This document shows, in pieces, positions 1 through 13,943 of a stretch of 64,000 nucleotides of DNA. Each line of letters begins with the position of its first letter. Position 1 is the first letter of the stretch. This DNA is from Sipunculus nudus (lineage: Eukaryota > Annelida > Sipuncula > Golfingiida > Sipunculidae), in contig CM049316.1 of assembly GCA_026874595.1 (NCBI GenBank), forward strand, positions 41,929,695-41,993,694, written 5' to 3'. A program made the position numbers and the translations under genes. Below the pieces are notes generated by a model. The model did not search any database. It was given only the letters and a program-made list of their open reading frames with translations, and was not told where the DNA came from.

Positions 1-2600
1 TTTAAAATAATACATTATCTTATCTACGTATATTGAGTATGTATGTGCAAGTTTATCAGCATTTTAGAAGGTAATAAAGTTTACAGATGGCTCTGCAGCT
101 TTAACATGAGAAATTTTAAAGAAAACTTTCAGAGTAAATTTCACTTTTACTTTTTCTCTTCTTATTTGTGAACTCTCGGACACCCTGTATTTAAACAAAA
201 AAATTAACACAGCAGGGGTGATAATGTGTTTTATAGTTGATTATGTATACACTTGTTTAAATTATCATTGCTTTTTTACATTTTAACAATATCATGTGAC
301 GAGAAGGTCTGCCTTTTAGAGTCCGTTATTTTCATATCTCAATATTTACACATATACAACTGTGTGCATAATTGAATGTTTTTACTTGTTCAGAGTAACG
401 ATACATATTATGTCCACACACTCCCAACCTCATTGCATCTCAGTGACCGAACTTGAAGATATTTTGGTCATTTAATGGTTAAGGCCAAAGCACAATTTTG
501 ATGATTTTAAATGGCGCCTGTAAAAAGGGTTCTGTTTTAAGTGATCCACATTTGAGGAGGATGATTTGTCAATAGAAACTCATGGTTTTATTGGTGTAGT
601 GGTAACTAAAGATGCATTTGTTATGACTAATACATTGTATTGGTTCAGTGTTCTGTGACAGCTTGGTGCGTATACAAGACTAATGGAACTAAGTGGTAAA
701 CTTTTGTTTATTTTTTTTTTTTTTTACTAATTATCTCTCTGATGGAATGCTGAGTTGTCAGACGATGCTTTGCCAGCAAAGGGGGAACACAGGCTCATTT
801 ATATTAAAGAAAAAATACAAACATCAATACCCTGTTGCAAATTACTCATCGTCAATATAAATCCCCGGATTGCTATGCAATATCATATGTTCACTGGTCA
901 TCACTTATGAGTTGTGACGGCATTCCTAAGCTGCCTGGCGCTTGAGATTTTCCCCGTTCAGGAGAAATGTGATGTACGCCAGATAGAAAAACAAGAAGGC
1001 TGTAATTAGAGATAGAATTAATGACCCTGCATTCTAAGATGAAAGCGCTGTGATATTGGAATGAGGCTGGGCAGACTGGAATTGCTAATGGTGTTTTGTT
1101 TGGCAATCAGGAGGGGACTAAAATTGATTTTACACGAGAACAGTATCGGTAATGACTAACAGGAATCACCAGACGGATGGGTTGTGTACATGTAAATAGG
1201 TTTCTAATCAATACAAATTTTCTTTGAGTAACAACACTGAAGGGTATTACACCACTGACACACAATGCTAATGTAGATTGATCATCATCAGGGAAGAGGG
1301 ACAATTTCATATTTTCTAAATTTAACGCCTGTGTTCGACCTTTGCAGCGAGGTTTGTCTGGACTGGTGCTGGAGTAGCGATAATAACGCCATCGGTCATG
1401 CACTGTGGCAGAGCTGTTTATATGCATCAGGGCAAAATAACACTGTAATCGTGCTGGCTTCTCTTAATAAATATCATTTAATGCAGCTTTGGCCTTACGC
1501 GTTGTTCCATCATGCTATTGGGCGAGTCATTACAGTTTTCCATAGATACAGCCCCCGTGGGATGTACCTCCCCTCCCAGTGACCCCCCCTCCCTCCGTCT
1601 TCTCAGAAATCCAGTAAGGGGAACCTTGACATGGGATGCCCTCCACGAACAGATTCTGAAATATCGGCTGCACCTGACATAGTTGATTTAGTTCTGATTA
1701 ATGACCAGCGCTGCGCGGAAAAAATTGATGCCCGCTGGTCCCTCTGATGAACTAGTTGAACTGTATGCATGCTATTCCCTCCAAAATGCCCCAGGTTCCC
1801 GCTTGCTAATCTGTCTGGATAAAAATGACATCCTACCAACCATCGTGATTAACTACATAGTGTTCATTAGATGTGAGTGCTAGAAGTTTGGTTGAAGGGA
1901 GATGGCAAGCAAATGTAGCATATGTGTGAACCTGTTTTGTGACGCACGCTTCTTTTTTATCCGATCACCCCAGCCGGTGATAATGAAATCCAGTATAGCC
2001 AGGACCAAGGGAGGCATACAATAATTTGGGGACTAAAACCTGTTTGGGACTGCAACCATTTTGGTCGCCCTGGAAATATCACCTTGTGTCTTTTGAGCTG
2101 TGCTAAATTTGTGCTAAAAGTGTAAATTGTATTAATATTCCTGTTGATTTCTTCGTGCTTGACTTAAGGAGAATGTACATGGATGATGAATTGTCACAAA
2201 AATTTACCTGTAAACTTGATTGTAGCACAATAAGGAGATGATAGTGTGGTTTCCATTGTTGTTACTTCATGCTTAAGTGGAAACTGAAAATGAGACAGCC
2301 TTTGTTAAAATACCAAAGTAGAGAAGAAGAATGTTAATAACATGATTGTCTGAATAATAAAGTATTAAGATAACGTTTACGGAACATTTTTCTTGGCACT
2401 TCATTTCTTCAGGGAGAGGGGCAGGGCACATTTACTGTTGAGAGTCCATGAAGGGTCAGCTTAAATATTCTGGGAATTAGTGCTGGTACCTACCGATAGG
2501 GGGCAGCGGCAGCCTGTGGCATGTTACATTTAAAAAAGAAAGTGCAAAGAAAAAAAGCCGACCCATTATTTCCATTAAACTGAAAGGCGTGTAAGAAGCA
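1..2600. other. Unassigned non-coding sequence
   Basis: AT-rich sequence with short open frames only. I see no splice-consistent exon, RNA gene or repeat family. The stretch 1330-1860 is slightly GC-richer and could hold an exon I do not recognise. Confidence 0.5.
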
Positions 2601-2643
2601 GAGACAAATTATTATAATTAAATGTCTTTTATTACGTGCAACA

Positions 2644-2811
2644 TAAAAACCAAAAGTCCATAAATTACCTTCAGTTAGAACTGAACTGATGCGAAAATCT
2701 TTTATTCATCACGGACCGAAATTATGAAATTTGTTACCGGAAGCTTTACGTAAGATAGATAATTTAAATCAGTTCAAAAAAGATCTTAAGCAATATTTTC
2801 TGATCCCTTGA
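2644..2811 (+). pseudogene. Fossil C-terminus of a LINE-type reverse transcriptase ORF
   Basis: The frame reads LPSVRTELMRKSFIHHGPKL, a stop, then NLLPEALRKIDNLNQFKKDL and ends KQYFLIP plus TGA. This matches the widespread non-LTR retroelement ending 'R..SF.Y.GP.LWN.LP..IR......FK..LK.YL'. The stop replaces the expected Trp (TGA for TGG), so the copy is dead. The 5' end is lost. Confidence 0.75.
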
Positions 2812-4870
2812 CATAATATCATTAAGTCTATTACTACTTTATACAAGGTGTGCATGTTGACATTTTATGCTTTAAGAGGACAAGTAAGTGGAGAAAACTA
2901 ACAACACTACGCACACATTTTTTTTTTTTTTTGGTTAAGAATATTATTCAGAAATTCGCAGGGTGACCCATTCAGGTTATTCACCATGTTCATAACATTG
3001 TATGATATAAGTGCAGAGAATAATTTAAACCACAACATTCTTTAAAAAATCTCTTAATAACGGTCATACTAGTACAGGTTTAAACAATATATGATATATT
3101 TAGTTACAATGTTCTACATATATGTTTACTTTTATAGTATATAATACTGTCATGCTGATTGTTTATATTTAAAATTTCATTTACTATCAGGGCCTTGCGG
3201 AAGATCAGAATATTCTGAACAAGCCACTATTGATAAAGATTTATTAATAAATAAATAAACATCTTTTTCACGCCAATATAAAACCAAAGAATTATTTTAA
3301 TCTGAACATTAAATACCAAAAAAAAATGTTATCAAACTTTTTAATCAGATTCGCCTTCACATGAAAGATCATCCGAAAAGACAATGAGTAGCCCATATAT
3401 ATATTTCAGCTGTACAATTATAAAGAACAAACTAAGAATTTTATGTACCAAGAATCCGGATATTTCTTAGAAGTGCATGTATACATAGAAGCCCTGAGAA
3501 TAAAGATATGTATGTATGATAAACACAGGAATCAAGCTCTCACGAATTAAGCTCTTGAACTCCATAACTCTTGTTAGATTTTCCTGGTATTTATTTTGAA
3601 GTCAGTAACTTGATACATGCAGGAACCTGCCGAAAGGCCAAAACACGCGCGCACACAAAGAATTTACATTGCTCTACGAAACCACCACTCCTAATTTTCG
3701 TAAATGTTACCTTTATTATTGATTGCACATCAGGCATTTCCCCTATATTGTGGCTAATTGATAACTTTGCTTCGACTGCATACAAAAATAATCAAGATAT
3801 CATTGAAAATATTACAGGAAATGAAGTGCGTCATGACATCCGTCCTGCATATGCTTACATTCATCTTACAAACTAACAATATTTTATTTATATTATCACT
3901 ATTCTGGTCAAATCTCAATAACAGATTGCCCTCTCTCTTGAAATTTTCATAGTTCATGATTTCGTGTATACAAAATATTTTGTGTTGTGTGTGTGTGTGT
4001 TGCGAAACTTAAACCCCAATGACAATGCTTTCGCCGACACTATTTCAAACATGATAGCACGGAGGGGAAGCAACCCATTTCATCGGATCAATTAACCCCT
4101 TCGATTTTGAAAAGACTTGCACCAGCTGTACTACCAAACAAAAACAAAAACTGTGATGCAACCATACGGGTGCAAACAAAATTAACACAAAATTTTCTCA
4201 ATTAAATTTGAAAACAAAAATAATATTTGTGCCCTCGGTACAGAACACAAGTCTACCCTTATATTATATAAGTGAAAACTAGCGCCTTGTGTAAAGGACG
4301 CGCCGCATTCGCTAAAATTACTTTTAGAAGTCTGAACATGACCTCCGTCGTGTCCATGTGCGAAAAGGATTGCACACCAAAATGTTACAAAGTCCAAGCA
4401 AGTTGGTTACGCACTGCTGACACGCGAGTGCTGGCAGAGCTTAACGGAGTTTCATCTCCATTTGATGTAATCTTCTTGGTCCGAGCAATTTTCAGGAAGC
4501 GGAGTTTTGGGGAGGTCTATTGGCTCAGTAGAAATAATAATTAACAAAAGTATAACAGAGAAAATGTAATTATTGTAAATATACTAAACGATTCATAAAA
4601 TATATACCATGCTTTTGTTTCGGAGCTATACCAGTGCCTCGTCTTTATTTGTAGTCTCCTACCATAAAAATTTTCATTCCCGCGTTAATTGGAACACGTA
4701 ATATTTGCACAATTCACTAAATATTCGCCACAGTTAAAATTATATATATAACGGCTTATAATATAGGCGTATATATATAGGCTACATACACCATTTTACC
4801 ATATATACTGTATCCACGAGGCTGATCTCCTGTTTGACATCTAAACAATTGAATGCTTAAAGTTGTTGAG

Positions 4871-4953
<83 letters not shown>

Positions 4954-7251
4954 CAACGTTTGAACTTCAAGGAAAACATACATCCACTATATATATAGCG
5001 AGAAGAAATGCAATAAAACGAATACTGCAGAACATTTTGTTTTTCCTGCGTGTATGCAGTATTATGCATTTATATTCAGTTTACATATTATTTTGTATTA
5101 TATTATATTATATCATATTCCCATACTGCATATATTCAGTGTGAAATAGAAAATCAGACATCTTCATATCATTCGTAGGATTAAACTTAATTCAAACAAT
5201 TAAAATAACATTTCTGAAACCACGTTCCACTTACTTAAGCTACAATATAGTATTATAAAGGTAGAAAACAAAACGATATTTTAATACACATACTATATTT
5301 AATACACAGACCTATTTAGGTACGAATCGGTCTATATATTCTAATGAATATTTTAATTAAAAATATATTCGAATTAAATTAAAGGTGAAAATGAGCACTG
5401 GGAACTACTTAATATAAAATCATGCAGTTCTGTCGAGACAGGTGCATGACGAAGAAAACAGCATGCATGCATTTCGAAAGCTCGTTGTGATAATAAATAA
5501 GTTAATTAATCTGACCAACACGGATATACTATTATGTGTGTGTGTGCTCTACAAACCGTTGGATTACAAATTAAACTCAAGATTGACTATAACCCTTCCA
5601 ATGTTCTTTAAAGTAAGGACTTCCTATACTGAAATAGGTTACTGAAATAGAGTTATACTGAAATAGGATTAATTATTTCATAATATGCATGGCACTGGCT
5701 TGAAACGCAAGATAAGCCATTTTAGTTTACAATTTAGCAAACACATCATGCATTAATGTTTATAATAAACCAACACATGAATATTAATATTGGTATTTGA
5801 AACATGGGTGATAGTTCTATATATTATAATAAATGAATACCTGATATGTTTTCTTGTTTGAATAATTCAATCATTTAACCTTAAAAATACTTAAATTAAA
5901 AACATTTAAAAATGAACGATTCCTCAAATGTGCATATCCATCAATTATTTTTGTTCATTATATAAATCTACATATCGATAGAATAAATAACTTTGCTTCC
6001 AATATTAAGGTAAGGACTCTAACTTTAACTAAATATATTACATATCTCTTATTAAATATTACATTTTCTCCATTAACCTAACATCGGAACATCGTTAGAT
6101 ATATCCAGGCATGCAGTTAATGTTCATTTTTGTTCAATATACTAAGTTTTGTACAGCTATGCATCAATATTTTATTCATATATAGTGTTAATAAAATGAA
6201 TAAATTTATTTTAATCTTAAAAATAATTACGACAGAACAAAGAGGTATACCCTTTATACATCAAGTTATAAACAAAAGTTCTATCGGCATAATTAACGCT
6301 TTTCCGTTATAATTAATAATTAATCGCAAAATTTACTTCAAGTTTGGTTTTCCAATATATATATATACTCCAAATCAAAAGATAAAGAAACGGCATTTTA
6401 AATAAATGCATATCTTTAAAGGGAATAAAATATGTTCAGTTATCCGTCATTTTAAGCTTTGACAGTTTAGGTCAAATTTGTTGATTTATCAATTTGTTTA
6501 TATTCCTTACTGAACAACATCTGTTTTATCTTTCTGTATGTTTTATGTTAATTTGTTACTATTCCTTACTGAATAATATCTGTTTGATCTTTCTGCATGC
6601 ATGTTATATGTTATATCGATCCGGCATTAAACTGGCCTATACCTTGAAAGACCCATATACACAGGATTATGTATGCAATCACTAGTTTGAACAACGAAGG
6701 CGAAAGTAACGCTGTGCATGTTTTCAGCGGCAACCATTTTTCTCCAATTTTGTTTCAACAAAATTACACATCACTTTTAAGTAAATACTGTACTAAAATA
6801 TTGTAGGTTGATTCATTTACAAAGAGTATTTTAATTCTTTGCAGCATGTGAGTTGTTTATTACGTGACAGTAAATGGGTAAGAAAATTCTTGTGTAGGCA
6901 TATTAAATGCTTTTATGTTTACTTCGGACAGTGTGTTTTAATGAATATATTTAATGTTGGAAGGTGTCAGTCTTTGTGTTTTTACGATAAACAGCGTCAA
7001 GAGATGACATGAAATAACATACAATAGAGTTACTACAAAGAGATTAGACTTTAACAAAAAAGTAAACCATTGTGCATTATTTTTTAAAGATTGCCACCAT
7101 GCAGGCAACTGTGAACGTTGTATATAAATAGCGGTGGACAAAATTAATCTTATTATCCGTATGCATCTATGATTAATTCTCGCTGATTGAATTCGTGAGG
7201 GTCAGACAATTCGTTGGTGAGCTGTCTGGATTTAGCACACTAGTGAATACC
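2812..7251. other. Unassigned AT-rich intergenic sequence
   Basis: Contains the (TA)n tract at 4.9 kb and a (TG)n run near 3990. Open frames are short and none resembles a known domain. Confidence 0.5.
4873..4951. repeat. (TA)n microsatellite
   Basis: About 39 uninterrupted TA units. Smaller TA and TATATG tracts flank it. The Ile-Tyr repeat peptides it encodes in several frames are not genes. Confidence 0.95.
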
Positions 7252-7278
7252 CAATCAGCGGGCAGCAGGTCACGTGAC
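7252..7278. promoter_or_regulatory. CCAAT box plus perfect CLEAR-type E-box (GTCACGTGAC)
   Basis: CCAATCAG at 7252-7259 (NF-Y type) is followed 10 bp later by GTCACGTGAC at 7269-7278, the palindromic E-box favoured by TFEB/TFE3 and USF. The combination is promoter-like, but no nearby exon could be recognised on either strand. Confidence 0.35.
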
Positions 7279-7464
7279 GCTTCCCATGATCCCATGTTAC
7301 GTATCGTCTGCTTTTAAGAAATATTAATGGTGCATGCATGATATAGGTTTACTGTCGGATAGTATAAAATTCAAGTATCTTTATATAAAAAAATGACAAG
7401 ACAAATTAGTCTGCACACATTTTAAAATTTATCTCATGAAGTAGACCCACTCAGAGAAATAACG

Positions 7465-7470
<6 letters not shown>

Positions 7471-7502
<32 letters not shown>
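7471..7502. repeat. (TC)n microsatellite
   Basis: About 16 TC units. Confidence 0.95.
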
Positions 7503-7505
<3 letters not shown>

Positions 7506-10500
7506 AACTTTTCCAATGAAGGCAGATTTAGAGCTGACGGGACTTAATCAATAAAAGTTAAAATAGTAAATTAATTCTTGTCAAATGGGCCCCTTAAAAA
7601 CAAGCCTTAATATTTGTCCTATATTTCCCTAATCCCATAAATACAAATTTTTACTGTTGAGTTCAGTTCTGCATGTTAGTTTTTTTATTAATTTTTTATT
7701 TACTTTTGATTAAGACATCAGTTAAAGTGTCATTATTAGACTGCTGTAAGCATATTTAAACAATACTTTAAACGCATGATTTAAATTTAAGGCAACATTA
7801 GAAATTATTTTGATTAATTCACATGTAGGCCAAATATTAAGTTTTTGCATAAACTATTTGCGCCGGATTGAGTCGTAATGAAGACATTATATGGGTTTTT
7901 TTATGATCAGAATTTAGATTTGTTTCGTTCTTGATGGCGTCTCGCGTCCAGGGCGCTACATACAGCAAGCCATCATGAGATCCCGAGACAAACGTAAAAC
8001 ATGTTAATTGGAGACCTTTCTTCCCAGGGTCATAAACAACAGGGAAACGTCCCAATTGCAAATAATACAAAACTACGTGATTATCTATACGTGACCTTTG
8101 GTCACATGAAATAGTATACCATGTATCACCATCGGGCCTGTTACCCCGTAGGTGCATAAGGTCACTAATAATATTAATAGGCGACGCCCTCTATGTCCTT
8201 GTATTATTTGACTAATGTGCTTAACAAAAGCACTTGTTTCCGTCCTTTAATTTACACTCTACGAAATGGCTTTGTATAAGAGAGTCCATTTCGGGGGTGC
8301 GAACGCATCAGAACAAATTAATATAAATCAAAGAAGAGAGCAAATCTACCATCAAAGATCCGGTTTCAGGATGTCACTGAGTGAAGTTGTCACATGATAT
8401 TGGAATTGGCAAATCGGCCACTAAGTGCACCTATCAAATAAACAAAAATACCAAAGAGGTGTAAGATGGAAAATTTTAGTAAGGCAGGGTTTTTTTCTAT
8501 ATCGATAAACTGGTATTGGTCATGCACGTGACTTACAAATCTCTGAAAATGGCCGCGCAGTGACTTGCCCAAGCAATTAACGATACATGTATACGGTGGA
8601 ACGTAATGCCTTAAAAGCAATGACGTATTAGTTCGTCTTGATGTATGTTGTTATTTTGTAACATTTTCGAGCTTCCAGACAATTAGTACTGATTTATACT
8701 GTCCCTTGCGAATAAGGTCACAAAGTTCTGCTGCCGAGAATTTTTTTGTTTCTTTTTGACATATGGAGAAATGTCCCGCAGCCTGTTTCTGTAAAATAAG
8801 AATAAAATATGACCACTGTCGTGACAGCTTTGCTTCAGTCTGGGATTATGCATTTGTTGTTTATTAATCAACGGGGAACATTTATTAATTTGAAGTTTGA
8901 GCTTGTCCTGAAAAAAATCTTTCTTTTTCATATTTGAAAGAAGCGCATATATAAGCTCGAGAATAATCTGGTAGGAGTACTTATAAATAACATATTGCTT
9001 TTGAGACTACTTTATTTATTTATGGCGCTTGAAGATAAGTATTAAAACGGTTATCACATGTTTTTATAATGTATAGGTCCATGTAATTTTTCTTTGTACC
9101 TCTCCATAAGGTGTCGTTGAAATAGGTTCAGCAATTACATAACCTCCTTGGCAGAGGTAATGATATAAATGGAAACGGTTATTCCATAAAACCATTTTTG
9201 AAGTCTTATAGTTTCCCTGTAATATAAATGGTGTTTCCCTTGCATTGCTCTGTCGGCTGAACGGTGAAAAATAGAATGTTATACCATTATGGTAACACAT
9301 ATATGAACCATCAGTTATCAAAACCTGGACTTTTGTCAGCAGCCGCATACAATCCAGTCATTAGAAATACCATGCATTGTAAATAGGAATCGTGTGTTTA
9401 ACTGAAACCTCTTCACGATATGGGGGGGGGGGTCTAAAAAAAATCATTCGATAATCTTTGCTTGTATCATCTGCATTCAGTCCGACTTTGTGTTTGATCA
9501 GTTACAAACAAAATGTAATTCTAACAGTATCAGTCATTAGCACTTTTCCCTAAAAGAGTACTCCGGTACTCAAGGCTGACTGTAATACTTACCGATTGAT
9601 TAAGTCCGAACTCCGAAACAGGAACAGCTCATTCTCCAAAGCCTTATTTTTGAATATTTAAGCAGTCATTCATGTGTAGTTTTGAATTACGCTTCAAAAT
9701 ATTAAAAGTTATTGATTTTTTACCAATATAAAGACAATATTCTGGCTTGTAGACATTCAAGTATCAGAGAACACCTTTGTTCACATGGGTTGCCATATTA
9801 AATGCAACGCCATCAGATCTTCTTGAATGCGATCAGCAAAGGGCAATAATAGAAAATATAAGTATTTATTTTGAGACGTTTAAGCATTAATTATTGCAGT
9901 TATTAATTATGCCTGTTAATATGTTGTAATTATATGTCTTGCACATTAAATCTGCCGTCCACTGGTTTTGCTGCGATTTTGAACTGCGGTCAGTCGCACA
10001 CCGTCGTCGAGCACTGGCGCTGCATGTACTGTCAAAATTTTCGACCAGTCACAGACTGCATGAAGATCAGAGATCCACGCGGATGATACACTGAAGGTGT
10101 CCTCACAGACACCAGAGTACGAGAATCTGAGCAGAATATGATATCACCACCAGAGTTGGGTCCGAGTACTTTTAAAGTACTCGAGTACGAGTACTGAGTA
10201 CTTAAAATGTACTCGAGTACAGGGATGAGCACTTTGCACTTTTTTCAAAAGTACTCGAGTACGAGTACCGAGTACTCAAAATGTACTCATGAGTACTTAA
10301 ATGAGTACTTTTTGTAACCAAACTTGTTTAATGATGTTATTGAATCAAATATATTCTCAGAAAGTTAAAAAATATTTTTAATAATGAAAACCCAGTACAA
10401 AATAACAATATATACAATGTTGTGTTATGCTTAATCAAAATACTGAGGCGAATTGCAAACTCTAGGGCATATAAACAGGCCATATATAGTTGAAATATAT

Positions 10501-11065
10501 CAAAGCATTAACTTATTAAAGTAGACGGTTTGCATCGAAGAAACATCTGGTCTCGTAGGTTCTCAAAAATGTATTTCTTAGCCAGGACAAGATAAACAGT
10601 TTACTTAATGTTGTATTATGCAAATTTAAAATAGGGGTGGGAATGTTCAGAAACTACAACATTAAAAATTTACATAAATGTTAATAAATAAAATTATATT
10701 GTTAAAGGAAATCTCACTGACATTGTATAAAGCATACAACCATATGTTAACCATATGTTATCATATAATAATAACAATGATAACAATTATAATAATAATA
10801 ACAACCATATGTTATTACTTATATAATATCAACTTATGAATAATATGTGGCTATAGCCTAATGCAGATATTTAATGACAACCGGTATATGTAAAAATAGT
10901 ATAAAACAACATATCTGACAGACTGACCATGTCATTCATCATGTGTAATAATTTATGAGTATTAACAACAGTTACGTCAGTGATTATTACACAAGGAATG
11001 AGGCAATAGTAATGCGTAATATTAATAGAATATTACAGGATTTCAAAGTTAGTAAGAGTAATATT
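7503..11065. other. Unassigned sequence with two longer minus-strand open frames
   Basis: Open frames at 7837-8157 and 9064-9348 (106 and 94 codons, minus) are the longest here. Neither matches a family I know, and frames of this length are expected by chance in 64 kb. A poly-G tract lies at 9422. The GTACTCGAGTAC cluster is at 10.2 kb. Confidence 0.4.
10155..10330. repeat. Palindromic GTACTCGAGTAC cluster
   Basis: Dense repeats of agtactcgagtacgagtac and gagtacttaaaatgtactc forming overlapping palindromes over about 170 bp. A diverged relative (gtacttgtactgag..) lies at 46250-46380. Confidence 0.7.
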
Positions 11066-12052
11066 GACAGACAGACAGACAGTTTATTATTATAGTGACA
11101 TGTAACATACATGATGTTAACTTGATCATAGGCATATCAGTCAATTACCCAGCCCTCCTTGGGCTTATATGTCACCTCAAGTATAAAGAAAATAAAAACA
11201 TAGTGGTAAACTTTTAATAATAAGAAACATAATTAGAATATACGGGCTGCGCATGTTATAACAGATTAAGAGAAAAGTAAATCTTTCCTCTTGTTCCAAG
11301 AGCGGACCAAGTATTCAGCCAAAAACTTACAACCACCATTCATCAAACAAACCAATTGATCTGTTTTATCAAGAAGAGGAAATTGTGCATAATTGCATGC
11401 AGGACGCTTTATCAAATAGATTTGTTCGGAGTGTATGGTAAGCAGAACATTAAAAAATAAGTGTGTTTTTCATCTTCGACTTCAACATCATTACATATAG
11501 GACAAACCCTTTCTTCAATTTTTAGTTTTCTATATTGTTTTGTAATCTTGAATATTTTGAAATCTGCCAGTTTCTATTTTCAGTGGGAGTATACCACATC
11601 TAAGCGGAGCAAATAGTGATCTTTGCTGTCGGGTCATAAATTTTTTAACATATACTTCTGTACTATATGTGGTTTTAAAACTGGTATAAGTTCTTAATTT
11701 AGGTGTTGATTGATATTGTTCGATCCATTTTTTTTATAATCGGAACGCAACTTTTGTTCCAGATTACGTAAGCAGCATGGCGCCATTTCATTATATATGT
11801 GAAATTAATCAATGGAATCGAGTATCTTCTCCACATCTGAGCACCAGTTATGTGTGACTTGGTTATAATCCCATATGAACACTTTCTTGGTCAGTCTACT
11901 ACTATCCATATCCAACAAGTGATTCCAAAAAAACATATTATATTGATGAATCGACAATGTCCACATGTTAACCATTTAGAGCTGCAATTGGACAAGACTT
12001 ATGAACGCCTAAAAAGTAACGCAGTGCTCTGTTTTGAATCTTATCACATGAC
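11066..12052 (-). pseudogene. Degraded 3' part of a LINE with post-RT domain and microsatellite tail
   Basis: Read on the minus strand in several frames, fragments spell a LINE post-RT region in order: RALRYFLGVHK, LTKKVFIWDYNQVTHNW, RCGILPLKIETGRFQNI, ERVCPICNDVEVEDEKH, then CNYAQFPLLDKTDQLV. The CPIC..H motif and this order fit CR1/jockey-like elements. Frameshifts and stops show it is dead. The 3' end has AATAAA followed by a (CTGT)n tract at 11066-11082, typical of LINEs that end in a microsatellite. Confidence 0.8.
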
Positions 12053-13943
12053 GGGGATTTTGTATATCTAATAATATATAATATTACAATTGATAGAAAA
12101 GAAATTTGAATTAGTAATGGTTAAAGTACCTCTAGTAATAGAATGAAAGCTATCACTTAGATATTACAACCCTAGCCTAACACATCCAATGAATTGTTTG
12201 TTTGATTAGGTTGATAGAGCATAATGAAGGGCCCAGTTTAGTGTGATTAGTTATAATGCTGGGTGGTTTCATGGTCCAGTGGGCACTGGACAGAAGGCTT
12301 TGGCTTGAGGTTAACCCCTGGTTCTCATTGTTGATTCATTAAGTAGGCTTGGTCATTAAACATTGGAGAAGTTCTTTGTGAGCATACACAGTATGTTGGG
12401 CAAGTTATTGCCAGCTGATAGTAGAATGTGATGCCAAAGCCTATGTTGTAGCAGCTATGGGGTGTATGGTCTGATAGTCACAGCTTCTCATGGGTCAATC
12501 AGTTGACAGTCAACAGTTGAGTCTTAGTTGTGCCACAGACTGTGTACAGAGCTCATCAAAGACTGCAATTCCCACCGAAAATCCGCTAAACCTACACTCA
12601 CATTTAGTTTCATATTTAAATCAATTCAAGCTTGATTAGCCCAGGCCCCAGAGCACTGCTGAATTTTATGTTATGATGAACAGGTTCTGAGTATGTTTAT
12701 ATGTATTGAATTGTGGCAAATCTTAACTTTTTTATTTTGGGATCTTTCAAAATTTAGATTTTTTTCTCTTTAAATATAACTTAGTATAAATTTGTTGATT
12801 TAATGTTTTTTAACACTATGTTGTACTTATATTGATGGAAATAAAGAATGCTGTATACATGTACAAATTGCATGAACGTATTAATAATAAAATAGTTCAA
12901 TTTATTTATATTTTATATTAAATAAAAGTGTTAGTATTAGTAAAAGAAGCAAAATAATAGTAGTAGTTATCAATGCTGTAATAGTTTCAGTTATAGTAAC
13001 AGATGGATTACTTTAAGTACTATTATATATGATATACTTTATTGGAGACACACAACTGGTGCTCACAACTTCATAAGTCGGACGTTCAGGCGATTCCACA
13101 ACGAAAGTCAATGCGCCGGTAAAAAATCGTGGAAAACATCGAAATGTGAAGGCTTATATACTATAAATCTCTGCGACTGGTTGCCGGCTGGTCACAAACT
13201 AAATTACTCGATTAAAACTTCCGCTATAATAATAACTTCCGTTATAACATAATGGATTATGTTCATGACGCAAGTTGATAAAACAACCGCAGATTGTTGC
13301 AAAGGGTCATACACAAGTGAATCGTATACAAGTTTTCTGACATGCTAAAAACCTTGCGATTGTTTGCGACTGCCGCCCACAAGTGGTCCAATAATCGATC
13401 GGCGAACAGTCGCGGATCTCTTGCTGGTTTAGTCGCATCGCATCGCTCTCCATATGAATGCATGGGCAACAGGCCTCCCATTAGAAAAATAAAGTTAAAA
13501 TCTAGGCTTTATGATTTTTTTACTTTAAACATTCCATACACATATATGGTATAGTAATGGTAACGATTATTGAATCTCAAATCGAATATTCGAGTAAAAA
13601 ATAAAAAAAAAGACCTAAATTAATTACCACATTCAATTCTGGATGGGATAATCGAATTTTAAAATTATATCACACACACACACACACATACATTTATATA
13701 TATAATATACATGACTCGAATGTTAACTCTCAACCTGACCCTATAGTATACCAATTTCCCATGGGCTGAAGACTATTAACAGGTAAGAAAATCAGGAAGA
13801 AGACATACCAGCTGACAGATATAAACATACACACTGATAGGATAACAGTTTACATATGTATATAGTCCGGCTTGATGGGAATTAAGAAGAAACACAGGTA
13901 AAGGTAAACTATAAGACCAATATAAGCAAGGATGCGTAAACAT
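12053..13943. other. Unassigned sequence
   Basis: Short 'gcgactg'/'cagtcgc' motifs around 13090-13440 resemble those near 9960-10070 and may be remnants of one DNA element, but I could not define ends. A (CA)n run lies near 13670. Nothing coding recognised. Confidence 0.4.

Noticed and set aside
7837-8157. 106-codon minus-strand open frame
   Set aside because: No recognisable domain and no matching flanking exons; a frame of this length is expected several times by chance in 64 kb of AT-rich DNA.
9064-9348. 94-codon minus-strand open frame that could be a terminal exon
   Set aside because: A CAG acceptor-like site is present but the peptide resembles nothing I know and no upstream exon could be linked.
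13090-13460. Possible TIR element with cagtcgc / gcgactg motifs
   Set aside because: Motifs are short and scattered; no pair of termini or target duplication could be defined.
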